Source: an uncultured Lachnospiraceae bacterium (GTDB taxonomy: Bacteria; Bacillota; Clostridia; Lachnospirales; Lachnospiraceae). Taken from it: a stretch of DNA of 64,000 nucleotides. Of this stretch, positions 17,546 to 25,685 are shown piece after piece. The translations under genes were made by a program, and so were the position numbers. The stretch is from NCBI GenBank assembly GCA_944384125.1, contig CALWSF010000009.1, forward strand, positions 1 to 64,000. The letters are read 5' to 3'. Positions within the stretch are counted from its first letter, which is position 1. Each line of letters starts with the position of its first letter. The notes under the pieces were generated by a model. That model was not told the origin of the DNA. It searched no databases and saw nothing but the letters and a program-made list of their open reading frames with translations.

Positions 17546-18313
17546 TCACTCTCCGTTTCTTTTCTTTCCGTGCTCCCTGGCAACCACATATATTCTCTCG
17601 CTTGTGTCTTTGGGGGCATCACGGGTAAAAGCATCATAGACCGCCAGAAACTCCATTCCCGCCATCGAAAGTGCATCCTTTATCTCCTCCACTGAATATG
17701 CCCTCTCAAAATGGGTCTCCTCAAATTTCCGGTAGAGATCGCCCTCCTGGCGGACAAAAAGAGTCAGATCGTACTCATTGATCCTCTCTTTACCGTCATA
17801 GTCATTCTCCCAGATAAAACTGCTCTCATCACGTGTCTCCGCAATAGTGGAAGAGCCCAGAACCTCCCGGAATTTATATTCCGTGTTCAAATCAAATATG
17901 AAAATTCCCCCCGGGTCCAGATAGTTATTCACAAGGGAGAAAACATGTATCAGATCCTCCTTATCCAGAATATAATTCATGGAATCACAGATGCTTACCA
18001 CCGCACGAACCGTTCCGTAAAGCTCAAATTCCCGCATATCCTGCTGAAGATACAGGATGGGAAGACCGGAACGCTCCCGCTTCTCAAGAGCTATCTGAAG
18101 CATGTCCGGCGAAATGTCCACGCCGATCATATCATATCCTCCGGCGGCCAGAAGTTCCGTTACCGTCCCGGTTCCGCATCCCAAATCCAGAACAAGTCCG
18201 TCCCCGATCCCGTATTCCGAAAGAAGAGAGGTCAGATACCCGCACCACTTTTCATAGGGAATATTATCCATAAACATGTCATAGACCTCTGCAAAACCTG
18301 TATATGCATCCAT
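17546..18313 (-). CDS. Class I SAM-dependent methyltransferase
   Basis: This 255-residue protein has a Rossmann methyltransferase domain. Motif I is VLDLGCGTGTVTELLA (near 57-72), motif II includes MIGVDISPDML, and CDSMNYI matches the small-molecule methyltransferase group often found with hslO in clostridia. The C-terminal FVRQEGDLYRKFEETHFERAYS segment is typical of that group. Substrate is unknown. The start is the ATG nine bases after GGAGG. It is first in a two-gene operon with hslO. Confidence 0.85.
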   Translation of the reverse strand: MDAYTGFAEVYDMFMDNIPYEKWCGYLTSLLSEYGIGDGLVLDLGCGTGTVTELLAAGGYDMIGVDISPDMLQIALEKRERSGLPILYLQQDMREFELYGTVRAVVSICDSMNYILDKEDLIHVFSLVNNYLDPGGIFIFDLNTEYKFREVLGSSTIAETRDESSFIWENDYDGKERINEYDLTLFVRQEGDLYRKFEETHFERAYSVEEIKDALSMAGMEFLAVYDAFTRDAPKDTSERIYVVAREHGKKRNGE

Positions 18314-18359
18314 TTCCGAAACCTCCGTTTTCTCTGTCTCTGACTGCAGATTACCTATC

Positions 18360-18388
18360 ATCATAACAATTTTCTGTTAGAAAAGCAA
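18360..18388 (-). promoter_or_regulatory. Promoter of the methyltransferase-hslO operon
   Basis: Minus-strand TTGCTT (18383-18388), 17-base spacer and TATGAT (18360-18365), about 45 bases before the start codon. It is divergent from, and adjacent to, the promoter of the membrane-protein gene. Confidence 0.55.
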
Positions 18389-18395
18389 CCGCTTC

Positions 18396-18425
18396 TTGAT
18401 CGAACAGGGCGGTATGAGGTATACT
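18396..18425 (+). promoter_or_regulatory. Promoter of the orphan membrane-protein gene
   Basis: TTGATC (18396-18401), 18-base spacer and TATACT (18420-18425), leaving a leader of about 75 bases before the ATG at 18507. Confidence 0.5.
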
Positions 18426-18506
18426 TAATAACATGGCAGAGACATGATTCGGGCAAAAGCCCCCGCTCTCTTTCACAGTGAAATAACAGAAAGAAAATTT
18501 TGAAAA

Positions 18507-19457
18507 ATGACAAGCACATACCTTCTTATAAAAATAATCCGCAGAGCCGTTCTGGAGCGTACTCTGCTTCCCGCACTGGTGCTTTTTCTGGCAGCATCCG
18601 TTCTGCTTTATCTCCCCGGAGAAAATTATTTTTTTCCGCGTCCGCTCAACAGCAGAAGCAATTATGAGAATTTTTACAATAAAGACATGCCTTACGTATC
18701 TGTATCTGTCCCCCGACTCTCCTACACCGGACTCACAGGCCAGACCGGCAGCCATGTCCAGGGGTACTACTATTACACCCTGAATGACGGTTTCTGCCAG
18801 TTCTATCTTCTGGATGCCATAAATGGTTTCCCCTCATCTCCGGTACGGGAAAACATGCAGATAACCGGGCGGCTTATCCGACTCGATGATACCGAATATG
18901 AAGAACTCCTGGAAGGCATGGCCGACGGACTCGGCTGGACCGTTTCTTCACTCAGGGAAATGACATCTCCTTATGTCATCTCAGTACTTCCCTATCCCAT
19001 TGTTTCAGTTCTTCTGTTCCGCCTCCTGGCAATCGGATCTCTCCTCTTTTCAGGTGCAGATCTTTTATGCTGTCTTCTGTGGTATTTAATGCCTGAACGT
19101 TCCCCCGCCTTTTCTTTTTTCAGAGGGAAGGAGGCTATATCCCGCCTGGCTGCCCGGATTGAACCGGAGCTGAAAAGCAGCCGTTTTTACAGGACCGGAA
19201 AGCTGTACCTTGTCTCCGGCACATTTATATGCGCGGTTCCTGAACGGCCGTGCGTGATTCCGCTCTCTCTTCTGAGTGCCGGAAAAATAAAGCAGCGAAA
19301 GATTACCCTTCCCGGCAAAGCACTTCTTCTGTCGGGCCGGCTCATTCTGACACTGAAAAGCGGTACATCCATCCGGTTCAGAAAAACAAAAAATACCGAT
19401 CCTGAAACCCTTCTGTCCCTCATAAAAGAACAGAATCCCGATTTCCGAATCGGCTGA
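18507..19457 (+). CDS. Membrane protein of unknown function (possibly DUF6709-like)
   Basis: This 316-residue protein has one N-terminal transmembrane helix (about 18-38). An extracytoplasmic region of about 130 residues rich in Tyr follows (GYYYYTL near 87-93), then a second hydrophobic segment (about 160-200) and a basic cytoplasmic C-terminal domain. I see no catalytic motif. The C-terminal part has short strands (GKLYLVSGTFIC, GKALLLSGRLILTLKSGTSIRF) that could form a PH-like beta domain. The ribosome site is weak (AGAAAG). The resemblance to the DUF6709 group is from memory and low confidence. It is monocistronic. Confidence 0.6.
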   Translation: MTSTYLLIKIIRRAVLERTLLPALVLFLAASVLLYLPGENYFFPRPLNSRSNYENFYNKDMPYVSVSVPRLSYTGLTGQTGSHVQGYYYYTLNDGFCQFYLLDAINGFPSSPVRENMQITGRLIRLDDTEYEELLEGMADGLGWTVSSLREMTSPYVISVLPYPIVSVLLFRLLAIGSLLFSGADLLCCLLWYLMPERSPAFSFFRGKEAISRLAARIEPELKSSRFYRTGKLYLVSGTFICAVPERPCVIPLSLLSAGKIKQRKITLPGKALLLSGRLILTLKSGTSIRFRKTKNTDPETLLSLIKEQNPDFRIG

Positions 19458-19458
19458 C

Positions 19459-19515
19459 CTGATGGCAGGAAACCCGGTTCCGGCTCTAGCCCTCCTCCGC
19501 GTTTCCTGCCATCAG
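19459..19515. repeat. Perfect 15-bp inverted repeat spanning the end of the ROK gene
   Basis: CTGATGGCAGGAAAC (19459-19473) and its exact complement (19501-19515) are separated by 27 bases. The right arm is coding: it encodes Leu-Met-Ala-Gly-Asn near the C-terminus of the ROK regulator. No T run follows on either strand, so it is not a standard intrinsic terminator. It could protect 3' ends or cause Rho- or collision-type termination of two convergent transcripts. Confidence 0.7.
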
Positions 19516-20709
19516 AAACATTTCATTTACCACAACAGCCAGAGGACCGATGTAGCTGATCTGGCTGCTCAAATCAGACTTTAATATATAGTCTCCGTTG
19601 TATGACGGATCGTAATGACTGCACAGGCGGCGGAAACGCGCCTCCATATCCGGCAGCTCAAACATTTCTCCGTAAATAATAACTCTGTCAGGCGCAAGAA
19701 GAGTAATCGTATTAATAGCTACCCTGGCCATCTCGTCCGCAACATCATCCAGCACCTGCTCCAGACCATCGTCCTTTATCCCGACCCAGTAGGCAATATT
19801 TCGCGCCTCAATCTGACTCACATCTCCTCCCACTGCCCGGTAAAGTTCCGGCATGGTATCAGGTGTGCACTGATTTCTGACCCGCTCTGCAACTGCATGC
19901 AGGGCAACTTTCGTCTCCAGACATCCTCTTCGCCCGCAGCGGCAGAGTTTTCCATCCTTCTCCACGATGTAATGACCAATCTCAGCCGTCTTTGAATTCT
20001 GACTGTCATATATCTTTCCGTGAATGATAATGGCTGAACCAACACCGGGTCCCCACTTCAGAAACAGAAGATTCTCCTGCTCCTTTCCGCAGCCGTATAT
20101 CAGTTCTCCCTCAGCAAACGCTTTTACATTGTTTTCTACAAGAATCGGAAAATCCAGATATTTTCTGAGACATGCTCCGACGGCTACCGGCTCATTCCAC
20201 ACACGATACGCATGCTGGCTTATTCCTGCCTTGCGGTTAACCGGCCCCGGAACAGAAACTCCCGCTCCGAGAACAGATTCCTTGACAATTCCCCGCTCCC
20301 ACATAAGAGCCTTGCTCTGATCAGCAATCCGCTTCAGAAAAAGCTCCGGATCCTGACCGCTGTCTGTCGGGAGCTTCCGGAATGCACATCTGCGCCCTCT
20401 CAGATCGCTGATAGCAATGGATGTCTCCGCAGCTTCAATGCAGACAGACAGCACATACCGGTATTCATAGTTGATATCAATCAATACTTTTCGCCGTCCG
20501 GCTCTTTTTTCTTCCTCCACCTCGCCGCGCTCGCAGAGAATCCCCGCAGCCAGAAGCTCCGTGCTGATCAGGGTTACCGTAGCCGGTGTGAGACCCAGTG
20601 CCAGGGCTATATCCTTTCTGGACATGGCACCGCAGTCATTTAAGAGCTTCAAAATTGCACTGCGGTTACTTATCTTCACATTTCCTAAATTGATTCCCGT
20701 ATATCCCAA
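19486..20709 (-). CDS. ROK family transcriptional regulator (NagC/XylR type)
   Basis: This 407-residue repressor-type protein has an N-terminal winged helix (about 15-70, with MSRKDIALALGLTPATVTLISTELL) and a ROK sugar-binding domain. The zinc site is intact: GHYIVEKDGKLCRCGRRGCLE (about 245-265). GAGVSVPGPV and the glycine-rich loop WGPGVGSA are present, but kinase activity is unlikely in regulators of this type. It sits just downstream of the sulfoglycolysis-like operon on the same strand with its own promoter. The natural inference is that it senses sulfoquinovose, sulfofructose or a related sugar. The chosen ATG (MGYTGINLGNVK) is the first in frame. Confidence 0.88.
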   Translation of the reverse strand: MGYTGINLGNVKISNRSAILKLLNDCGAMSRKDIALALGLTPATVTLISTELLAAGILCERGEVEEEKRAGRRKVLIDINYEYRYVLSVCIEAAETSIAISDLRGRRCAFRKLPTDSGQDPELFLKRIADQSKALMWERGIVKESVLGAGVSVPGPVNRKAGISQHAYRVWNEPVAVGACLRKYLDFPILVENNVKAFAEGELIYGCGKEQENLLFLKWGPGVGSAIIIHGKIYDSQNSKTAEIGHYIVEKDGKLCRCGRRGCLETKVALHAVAERVRNQCTPDTMPELYRAVGGDVSQIEARNIAYWVGIKDDGLEQVLDDVADEMARVAINTITLLAPDRVIIYGEMFELPDMEARFRRLCSHYDPSYNGDYILKSDLSSQISYIGPLAVVVNEMFLMAGNAEEG

Positions 20710-20747
20710 ACTCTTTTACCGTCTTTCTGTCAAATCTCTTCTCTTTA

Positions 20748-20775
20748 AGTATATCGCAACTGTCTTTTTTCGCAA
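20748..20775 (-). promoter_or_regulatory. Promoter of the ROK regulator gene
   Basis: Minus-strand TTGCGA (20770-20775), 16-base spacer and TATACT (20748-20753), about 40 bases before the start codon. This suggests the regulator can be made independently of the operon upstream. Confidence 0.45.
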
Positions 20776-20794
20776 GTTAAAATTCAAATAAGCC

Positions 20795-20855
20795 AGAGGT
20801 TCCGGCCTCTCATATCCTCGTGTATCCGGGGCGGACCCAGGCAAAATGCCCCGGA
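20795..20855 (-). terminator. Two hairpins after the sugar-isomerase gene, possible operon end
   Basis: Reading the minus strand, TCCGGGGC pairs with GCCCCGGA (20848-20855 with 20825-20832) just after the isomerase stop. A second hairpin, AGAGG/CCTCT (20806-20810 with 20795-20799), is followed by a loosely T-rich stretch. Neither has a good T run, so termination may be partial. Confidence 0.35.
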
Positions 20856-20877
20856 CACATTTCCGCACACAGAAGGT

Positions 20878-22215
20878 TTAAAAAGAGCAGATCTCCGCTC
20901 CCAGCATATGGGCCAGTTTTTCAAGCTCAGAGGCCACACTTCCGTAAATTACCGCAAAGTGAGGCTCCCATCCTTCCTTTACGCTTCCGTATACAACTTC
21001 TTTTGCATCTGTCTTTGTTTTTACCACAATGGAGGTTCCCTGGAACTGTTTTGGTTTGTCAAGAGCAGCCCCTTCTGCAATAAAGAAACGGAATGTCCCG
21101 TCAGGTTTGCGTCCCACACGGAACACAGTCACTTCTTCACACGCCTCGCATCCGAAATCCATGGCCGGTCCGATCTTGCGGTTTGGATGAACCCCCACCT
21201 GTGCTCCCGTATCTTTTCTTGCCAGAGAGCACGCTGCCATTCCACAGTGCCAGTATGTAACAGTTCCTTCATTCTCATCCATGGAAACCGGATCTCCGAA
21301 AAATGTCGCCTTTCCTGTCAGCTGGGTTCCGATATACATGGAAAGTGCTCCGTACACATCTGCCTCACAGCTTGCCGTAACGCCCAGGGCATTGAGAATG
21401 GAGAGAACTGAGCAGACCGGTGTGCCGAAAGCAGTGAAGAAATCCGGCCAGCAGCGGGAGGACAGGGCTCCAATCTTGTTCTCTTTTACATACTCTTTGT
21501 ATGCTTTGTAGAGACGGGCAAAATCCTTCACATTTTTCTCCGGCGTATTCTCGATGCCAACCATCCATTTTTTCGCCTCATCCAGATCAGCCGCACACTC
21601 CTCATCTGTGTATGCTTTTGCCTTGTCGATCAGCTCGCGGGCCTCAATTGCCTCCAACGTTACACCGAAGGAATGGAGAAGCTCAGCATCCAGCGCACGT
21701 CCGAATCCGAATCCCTGAGGCGTATGGCCGATTGCAGCCATTTTAAGATGAGAAAGATCATATTTTACCTTTGCGGCGCGGATTGCAGAGCCAATTTCTT
21801 TCTCAACCTCTTTCTCCTCCGGAGAGCCAAATACATACTCAAACTCCCCGTCACGGAATGCACGGATTGCGTTTGCCGCAGAATACGCTCCTGTCAGAGA
21901 GTTGAGACGCAGACGGCCTCCGTCGATTACCGGCTCGCGAAGTGTCCACAGAAGAACCGGGCAGGAAAACCGTTTCAGAACCTCGCTGGCATAAGCCGCA
22001 TTTGCAAAAGTAATATTCTGAAGAACAATCAGATCCGGATTTATGCCGTCAAGAAACGCACAGAGATCATCCATGGTCAGCAGCATTTCTTCCGGATATA
22101 CACCGTCCTCTGTCAGTGAGGACAGAAGTTTAATAGATTTTTCAAACTCAATCTGGGCACTCTCCAGATGGAAGGTTCCCACGCCAATCGGTACATATGC
22201 AACCTGAAAACTCAT
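20878..22215 (-). CDS. L-fucose/L-arabinose isomerase-fold sugar isomerase; probable sulfoquinovose isomerase
   Basis: This 445-residue protein resembles the fucose/arabinose isomerase superfamily, metal-dependent aldose-ketose isomerases. The N-terminal half has the family's Rossmann-like layout (PDLIVLQNITFANAAYASEVL, then CPVLLWTLREP). The C-terminal half has CSVLSILNALGVTASCEADVYGALSMYIG and GTVTYWHCGMAA with several conserved acids and His. It is shorter than FucI (about 590) and lacks fuculokinase or aldolase partners. Its operon encodes a sulfoquinovosidase and a stand-alone transaldolase, so conversion of sulfoquinovose to sulfofructose is the likely reaction. The family call is fairly sure; the substrate is inference from context. 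The ATG follows AAAGGAG. Confidence 0.78.
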   Translation of the reverse strand: MSFQVAYVPIGVGTFHLESAQIEFEKSIKLLSSLTEDGVYPEEMLLTMDDLCAFLDGINPDLIVLQNITFANAAYASEVLKRFSCPVLLWTLREPVIDGGRLRLNSLTGAYSAANAIRAFRDGEFEYVFGSPEEKEVEKEIGSAIRAAKVKYDLSHLKMAAIGHTPQGFGFGRALDAELLHSFGVTLEAIEARELIDKAKAYTDEECAADLDEAKKWMVGIENTPEKNVKDFARLYKAYKEYVKENKIGALSSRCWPDFFTAFGTPVCSVLSILNALGVTASCEADVYGALSMYIGTQLTGKATFFGDPVSMDENEGTVTYWHCGMAACSLARKDTGAQVGVHPNRKIGPAMDFGCEACEEVTVFRVGRKPDGTFRFFIAEGAALDKPKQFQGTSIVVKTKTDAKEVVYGSVKEGWEPHFAVIYGSVASELEKLAHMLGAEICSF

Positions 22216-22367
22216 AATTATTTATCTCCTTTTCTTTTTGCGCCGCTCTCACGGCTTATTTACGGCAAACGGCCGGACCGTGTGGCCCAGCCGCTCCGAA
22301 TACTCCGGTCAGCCGTCCACTTTTCAGTAAAAGCGCCGGAAACCTGAAGCACAGAGGCCATGTCGGT

Positions 22368-23918
22368 TTATTTGCCTGCCTCTTCAGCGTGCTCTCTCTC
22401 CATTTCTTCCATCTGCGCCTGATTCAGAGCCTCAACCTTCTTGTTGATTCTGAGCATTGAGATAACCAGAACAACCGTCAGAATCAGAATGATACAGGAA
22501 ATCGGGCGTTTGAAGAAAATCAGGTAATCCTTGTCATAGCTCATCATACTTGTGACAAAGTTCATCTCCATGATATCAGCCAGAATCATTCCCAGCATCA
22601 GAGGCGTGTTGGTTATATCAAGAAGCGTCAGAACATAGCTGAAAATAAGGATTGCAGCCGTCAGAACCATCTCCTTGGTATTTCCCGTCGCAGCAAATGC
22701 TCCTGCAAAGCAGAAAATGATGATAACAGGCGCCAGATATGTATAGCGAACCTGCACAATCTTTGCCACGGCACGGGTCAGTGCCAGACCGATAGGATAC
22801 AGGAAAATATTTGCCACCAGACAGCCAAGAATAATGGAATAGGCTATAACACCCTGCTTTGTGAACATGGTCGGTCCCGGCTGGATTCCGTGAAGGATAA
22901 ATGCTCCAAGAAGAAGTGCTGTAACGCCGTCTCCGGGGATACCGAGTGTAAGAAGCGGGATCATCGCAGAACCTACAACCGCGTTATTGCTGGACTCAGC
23001 TGCCGCAATTCCTTCCAGGCTTCCTTTTCCGAACTGCTCCGGATGTTTGGATGTACGTCTTACCTCGTTATAGCACATGAACTGTGCCACGCCTCCGCCT
23101 ACACCGGGCATGGCGCCCAAAATGGAAGCAATTACAGATGAACGGGTACATGCCGGCAGTATACTTACCATTTCCTTGCCCGTCAGACCCACATTGTCAA
23201 TTTTGTTGGCATCGTCCATCTTACCGCCTGTGATAACAAAATCACGGAGCTTCTGAACCACCTGCGTCAGAGCAATCAGGGCAATCATGGCAGGCAGCAT
23301 GTCAATTCCGTAACGGAGTGCATCTATACCGAATGTATAGCGCCACACGCCTGTTACGGCATCCGTTCCGATAGCTGCCATCAGAATTCCGAGAAGGCCG
23401 GACAGAATTCCTTTCGCAAGGCTGTCGCCGCTGACGCCGGCAATCAGGGAAATTCCGAGAATTGCCATTGAAAAATACTCAACTGATGCAAATTTTGATA
23501 CAAGTTTCGTAATAAAGGAGGCACAGACCAAAAGCAGCAGAGCAGAAAAAAGTCCGCCGAAGGTCGATGCAAAAAGAGAAGTATCCAGCGCCTTTTTAAC
23601 CTTTCCCATCTTGGCCAGCGGATATCCGTCAAAGGTTGTCGCGATAGCCGAGTTGGTACCTGGCGTGTTCAGAGTAATGGCACTGATGGAACCGCCGTAC
23701 ATACCGCCTACATACACTGCCAGAAGAGCAATAATGGCGGAATCAGGTGTCGGAAATGTATAGGTAAGAGGCAGAAGCAGAATGATACCGAGCGTAACAG
23801 AAAGTCCCGGAATACATCCGACAATCATACCGAGAACAAGCCCTCCGAAAATAAGAGCAAGATTCATAACTGAAAATACCTGTCCCAGCGCGGGAATGAT
23901 GTACTGTAAATCACCCAT
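22368..23918 (-). CDS. tctA: Tripartite tricarboxylate transporter, large membrane subunit (TctA)
   Basis: This 516-residue protein with 10-12 hydrophobic helices is the transport subunit of a TTT system. It shows the TctA signatures GLVLGMIVGCIPGLSVTLG (about 25-43) and GGMYGGSISAITLNTPGTNSA (about 71-91), with PGVGGGVAQF and LGIPGDGVTALL in the second half. TTT carriers take up organic acids with help of a binding protein. Here the system is embedded in a sulfosugar operon, so its cargo is probably sulfoquinovose, an SQ-glycoside or another anionic sugar. The ATG follows AGGAGG. A 152-base spacer without a clear feature separates it from the isomerase gene. Confidence 0.92.
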   Translation of the reverse strand: MGDLQYIIPALGQVFSVMNLALIFGGLVLGMIVGCIPGLSVTLGIILLLPLTYTFPTPDSAIIALLAVYVGGMYGGSISAITLNTPGTNSAIATTFDGYPLAKMGKVKKALDTSLFASTFGGLFSALLLLVCASFITKLVSKFASVEYFSMAILGISLIAGVSGDSLAKGILSGLLGILMAAIGTDAVTGVWRYTFGIDALRYGIDMLPAMIALIALTQVVQKLRDFVITGGKMDDANKIDNVGLTGKEMVSILPACTRSSVIASILGAMPGVGGGVAQFMCYNEVRRTSKHPEQFGKGSLEGIAAAESSNNAVVGSAMIPLLTLGIPGDGVTALLLGAFILHGIQPGPTMFTKQGVIAYSIILGCLVANIFLYPIGLALTRAVAKIVQVRYTYLAPVIIIFCFAGAFAATGNTKEMVLTAAILIFSYVLTLLDITNTPLMLGMILADIMEMNFVTSMMSYDKDYLIFFKRPISCIILILTVVLVISMLRINKKVEALNQAQMEEMEREHAEEAGK

Positions 23919-23922
23919 ACCA

Positions 23923-24390
23923 TCAACCTCCTAATCCCGGAATACCCGGCAGGGAAATATGGAATACAAATTTGAACAGGAAGAAGATTCCTATTCCCGC
24001 CGCAACCGTAAAAATATAGATGAAAGGCTTTCTCTCTCCGCAGTACCACAGAAGAATCGGAAAGATAATGCATACTGCCGGAATAAATCCGATGTAAATC
24101 GTCAGTGCAACATATACACAAAGAAGAAGTATCAGGACAATACATGGTTTTTCCTTTGCCCAGTCAAATTCAACTATTTTTTCTTTCTTAAATACAAGAC
24201 TCTGAATCAGCAGTATAACAGAACAGATCAGAATGCCCACCAGACAGATACCGGGAATAATACGCGGACTCGGTGCGCCGGAATCAAACATGGGAAGACG
24301 TACCTGGCTTGGCATGGCAAGCAGCATAAACACGCTGAAAAGTCCCATAATCACGCCAGACCAGAAATACGTTTTAATCTTAAATTTCAT
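23923..24390 (-). CDS. tctB: Tripartite tricarboxylate transporter, small membrane subunit (TctB)
   Basis: This 155-residue protein has four hydrophobic helices, with the polar PRIIPGIC segment after the first, as in TctB. It pairs with TctA, whose start lies four bases after this gene's stop. Two start codons are possible: the ATG used here (12 bases after AAAGGG) or a TTG two codons earlier at better spacing. TctB is poorly conserved in general, so the call leans on size, topology and its position between tctC and tctA. Confidence 0.85.
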   Translation of the reverse strand: MKFKIKTYFWSGVIMGLFSVFMLLAMPSQVRLPMFDSGAPSPRIIPGICLVGILICSVILLIQSLVFKKEKIVEFDWAKEKPCIVLILLLCVYVALTIYIGFIPAVCIIFPILLWYCGERKPFIYIFTVAAGIGIFFLFKFVFHISLPGIPGLGG

Positions 24391-24482
24391 AATCAAATAC
24401 GCCCTTTCATATTTCCAGTGTGCTCCGGCAAAACAATATCTGCATACCCATATTTTTTGCCGGATCCCCTTTTAATCTAAGA

Positions 24483-24508
24483 GGAGGACTGCCTGACGGC
24501 AGCCCTCC
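24483..24508 (-). other. Intercistronic stem-loop between tctC and tctB
   Basis: As minus-strand RNA an 11-bp stem (GGAGGGCUGCC with GGCAGUCCUCC) closes a four-base loop. One pair is G-U, which would be an A-C mismatch on the other strand, so the stem fits minus-strand transcription. No T run follows. Such a hairpin after a binding-protein gene commonly stabilises upstream mRNA so that the binding protein is made in excess. Confidence 0.6.
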
Positions 24509-24560
24509 GCCACTTCTTTTCTAATTCGACTGAATTGACAGTTGGAACATATGTAAGAAA

Positions 24561-25640
24561 TTACTGCTGTCCGCTGAGAAGCTCAAATGCAGCTACTGCC
24601 TTTTCACATCCCTCTTCCAGGAAAGCCTTTGCATCTTCGCCGTAGAGAGGTTTCTCGTTCAGCATGATCTCTTTCATCCAGTCAGTATACTCCGGATCAG
24701 CCCAGACTGCCTCGGAAATCTCAACAATTTCATCGATCCATGCCTGATCAGCACCTGTACGAACTGCGATGAATCCGCCGGCCGGAAGGATGGAACCCGT
24801 GTAATCCTTGGAAGAATCCAGCTCCGGAGCCATTCCTTCGCCTGCAACACCGGGAACGGTAATGTCGCCGTCCGGACCCTTAAAGCCTTCAAAGGAACCT
24901 TCGCAGAATGCAAGAATCGGAGTAATAGTTCCGGCCTCCACATCTTCAATGGCAGCCTGGGTTGTACCTACAAATACATCAACTTCGCCGTCTGTAAGAC
25001 CTTTCTTCTGAGCGGCGCCTCCGTCATAGGGAACCGTCATAACAGTTCCGCCATCCACTGCAAGGAGAGAGCCGAGAGCAAGATGGGGATCTGATAAGGG
25101 ATTTCCGCCGGACATCTTAACTCCGCCGTTTTTCGCCTTGTCAAGTATATCTGCCAGAGTTGTACCTGATTTTGCGTATACAATCCATGTTCTGTCATCA
25201 ACATCCGCTACCGGATAGATATCATTTCGGTCAAAATCCACAACCTCCGTCTGATATTTCTTTCCCAGATCATGACGGTAAGCCACACCAAATCCATAAA
25301 CCAGAAGGTCTGTTGTGGACGGATCCTGATCTGTATACCAGTTGGCTGCCTGGAATCCGTCTCCGCCGGTCATATTTTCAACAATGAAATTATAATCAGA
25401 ATGCTTATTGGCAACCAGCGCATATTTTCTTGCAATTGCATCTGCTGTACCACCTACGCCGTAAGGGCACACAATTTTAACTGTCTCTCCGGAGTTGGCA
25501 GCAGCCTCTCCGCCTTCCGCTGCCTGCTCACTTCCCTCAGCCGCCTGTGAATCTGCGGGAGCGCTTCCGCTTGTGCTGCAGCCGGCCAGAGAAAACGCCA
25601 TAACTGCCGCCATTGTCAGTGCCAGAACTCTCTTTTTCAT
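24561..25640 (-). CDS. tctC: Tripartite tricarboxylate transporter substrate-binding lipoprotein (TctC/Bug family)
   Basis: This 359-residue protein carries a lipoprotein signal (lipobox SLAGC, Cys21), a low-complexity Ser/Ala/Glu/Gly linker to about residue 50, and a Bug-type solute-binding domain starting VKIVCPYGVGGTADAIARK. It is membrane-anchored on the outside, as usual in Firmicutes, and would hand substrate to TctAB. Bug proteins bind small carboxylates through backbone and water contacts, so a sulfonated sugar would be a new type of ligand. That is inference from the operon. The ATG follows GAGGAGG. A stem-loop follows its stop. Confidence 0.9.
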   Translation of the reverse strand: MKKRVLALTMAAVMAFSLAGCSTSGSAPADSQAAEGSEQAAEGGEAAANSGETVKIVCPYGVGGTADAIARKYALVANKHSDYNFIVENMTGGDGFQAANWYTDQDPSTTDLLVYGFGVAYRHDLGKKYQTEVVDFDRNDIYPVADVDDRTWIVYAKSGTTLADILDKAKNGGVKMSGGNPLSDPHLALGSLLAVDGGTVMTVPYDGGAAQKKGLTDGEVDVFVGTTQAAIEDVEAGTITPILAFCEGSFEGFKGPDGDITVPGVAGEGMAPELDSSKDYTGSILPAGGFIAVRTGADQAWIDEIVEISEAVWADPEYTDWMKEIMLNEKPLYGEDAKAFLEEGCEKAVAAFELLSGQQ

Positions 25641-25685
25641 AAAATAAAATCCTCCTCTTAAAAATAATGTGTTTTTTTGCTCTAC

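Noticed and set aside
20878..22215. L-fucose or L-arabinose catabolism
   Set aside because: The isomerase fold fits, but no sugar kinase or class II aldolase is present, while a sulfoquinovosidase and transaldolase are.
22216..22367. Possible terminator or promoter between tctA and the isomerase gene
   Set aside because: Some GC-rich partial complementarity exists (CCGGACCG and CGGTC segments), but no stable stem with a T run and no convincing promoter pair was found.
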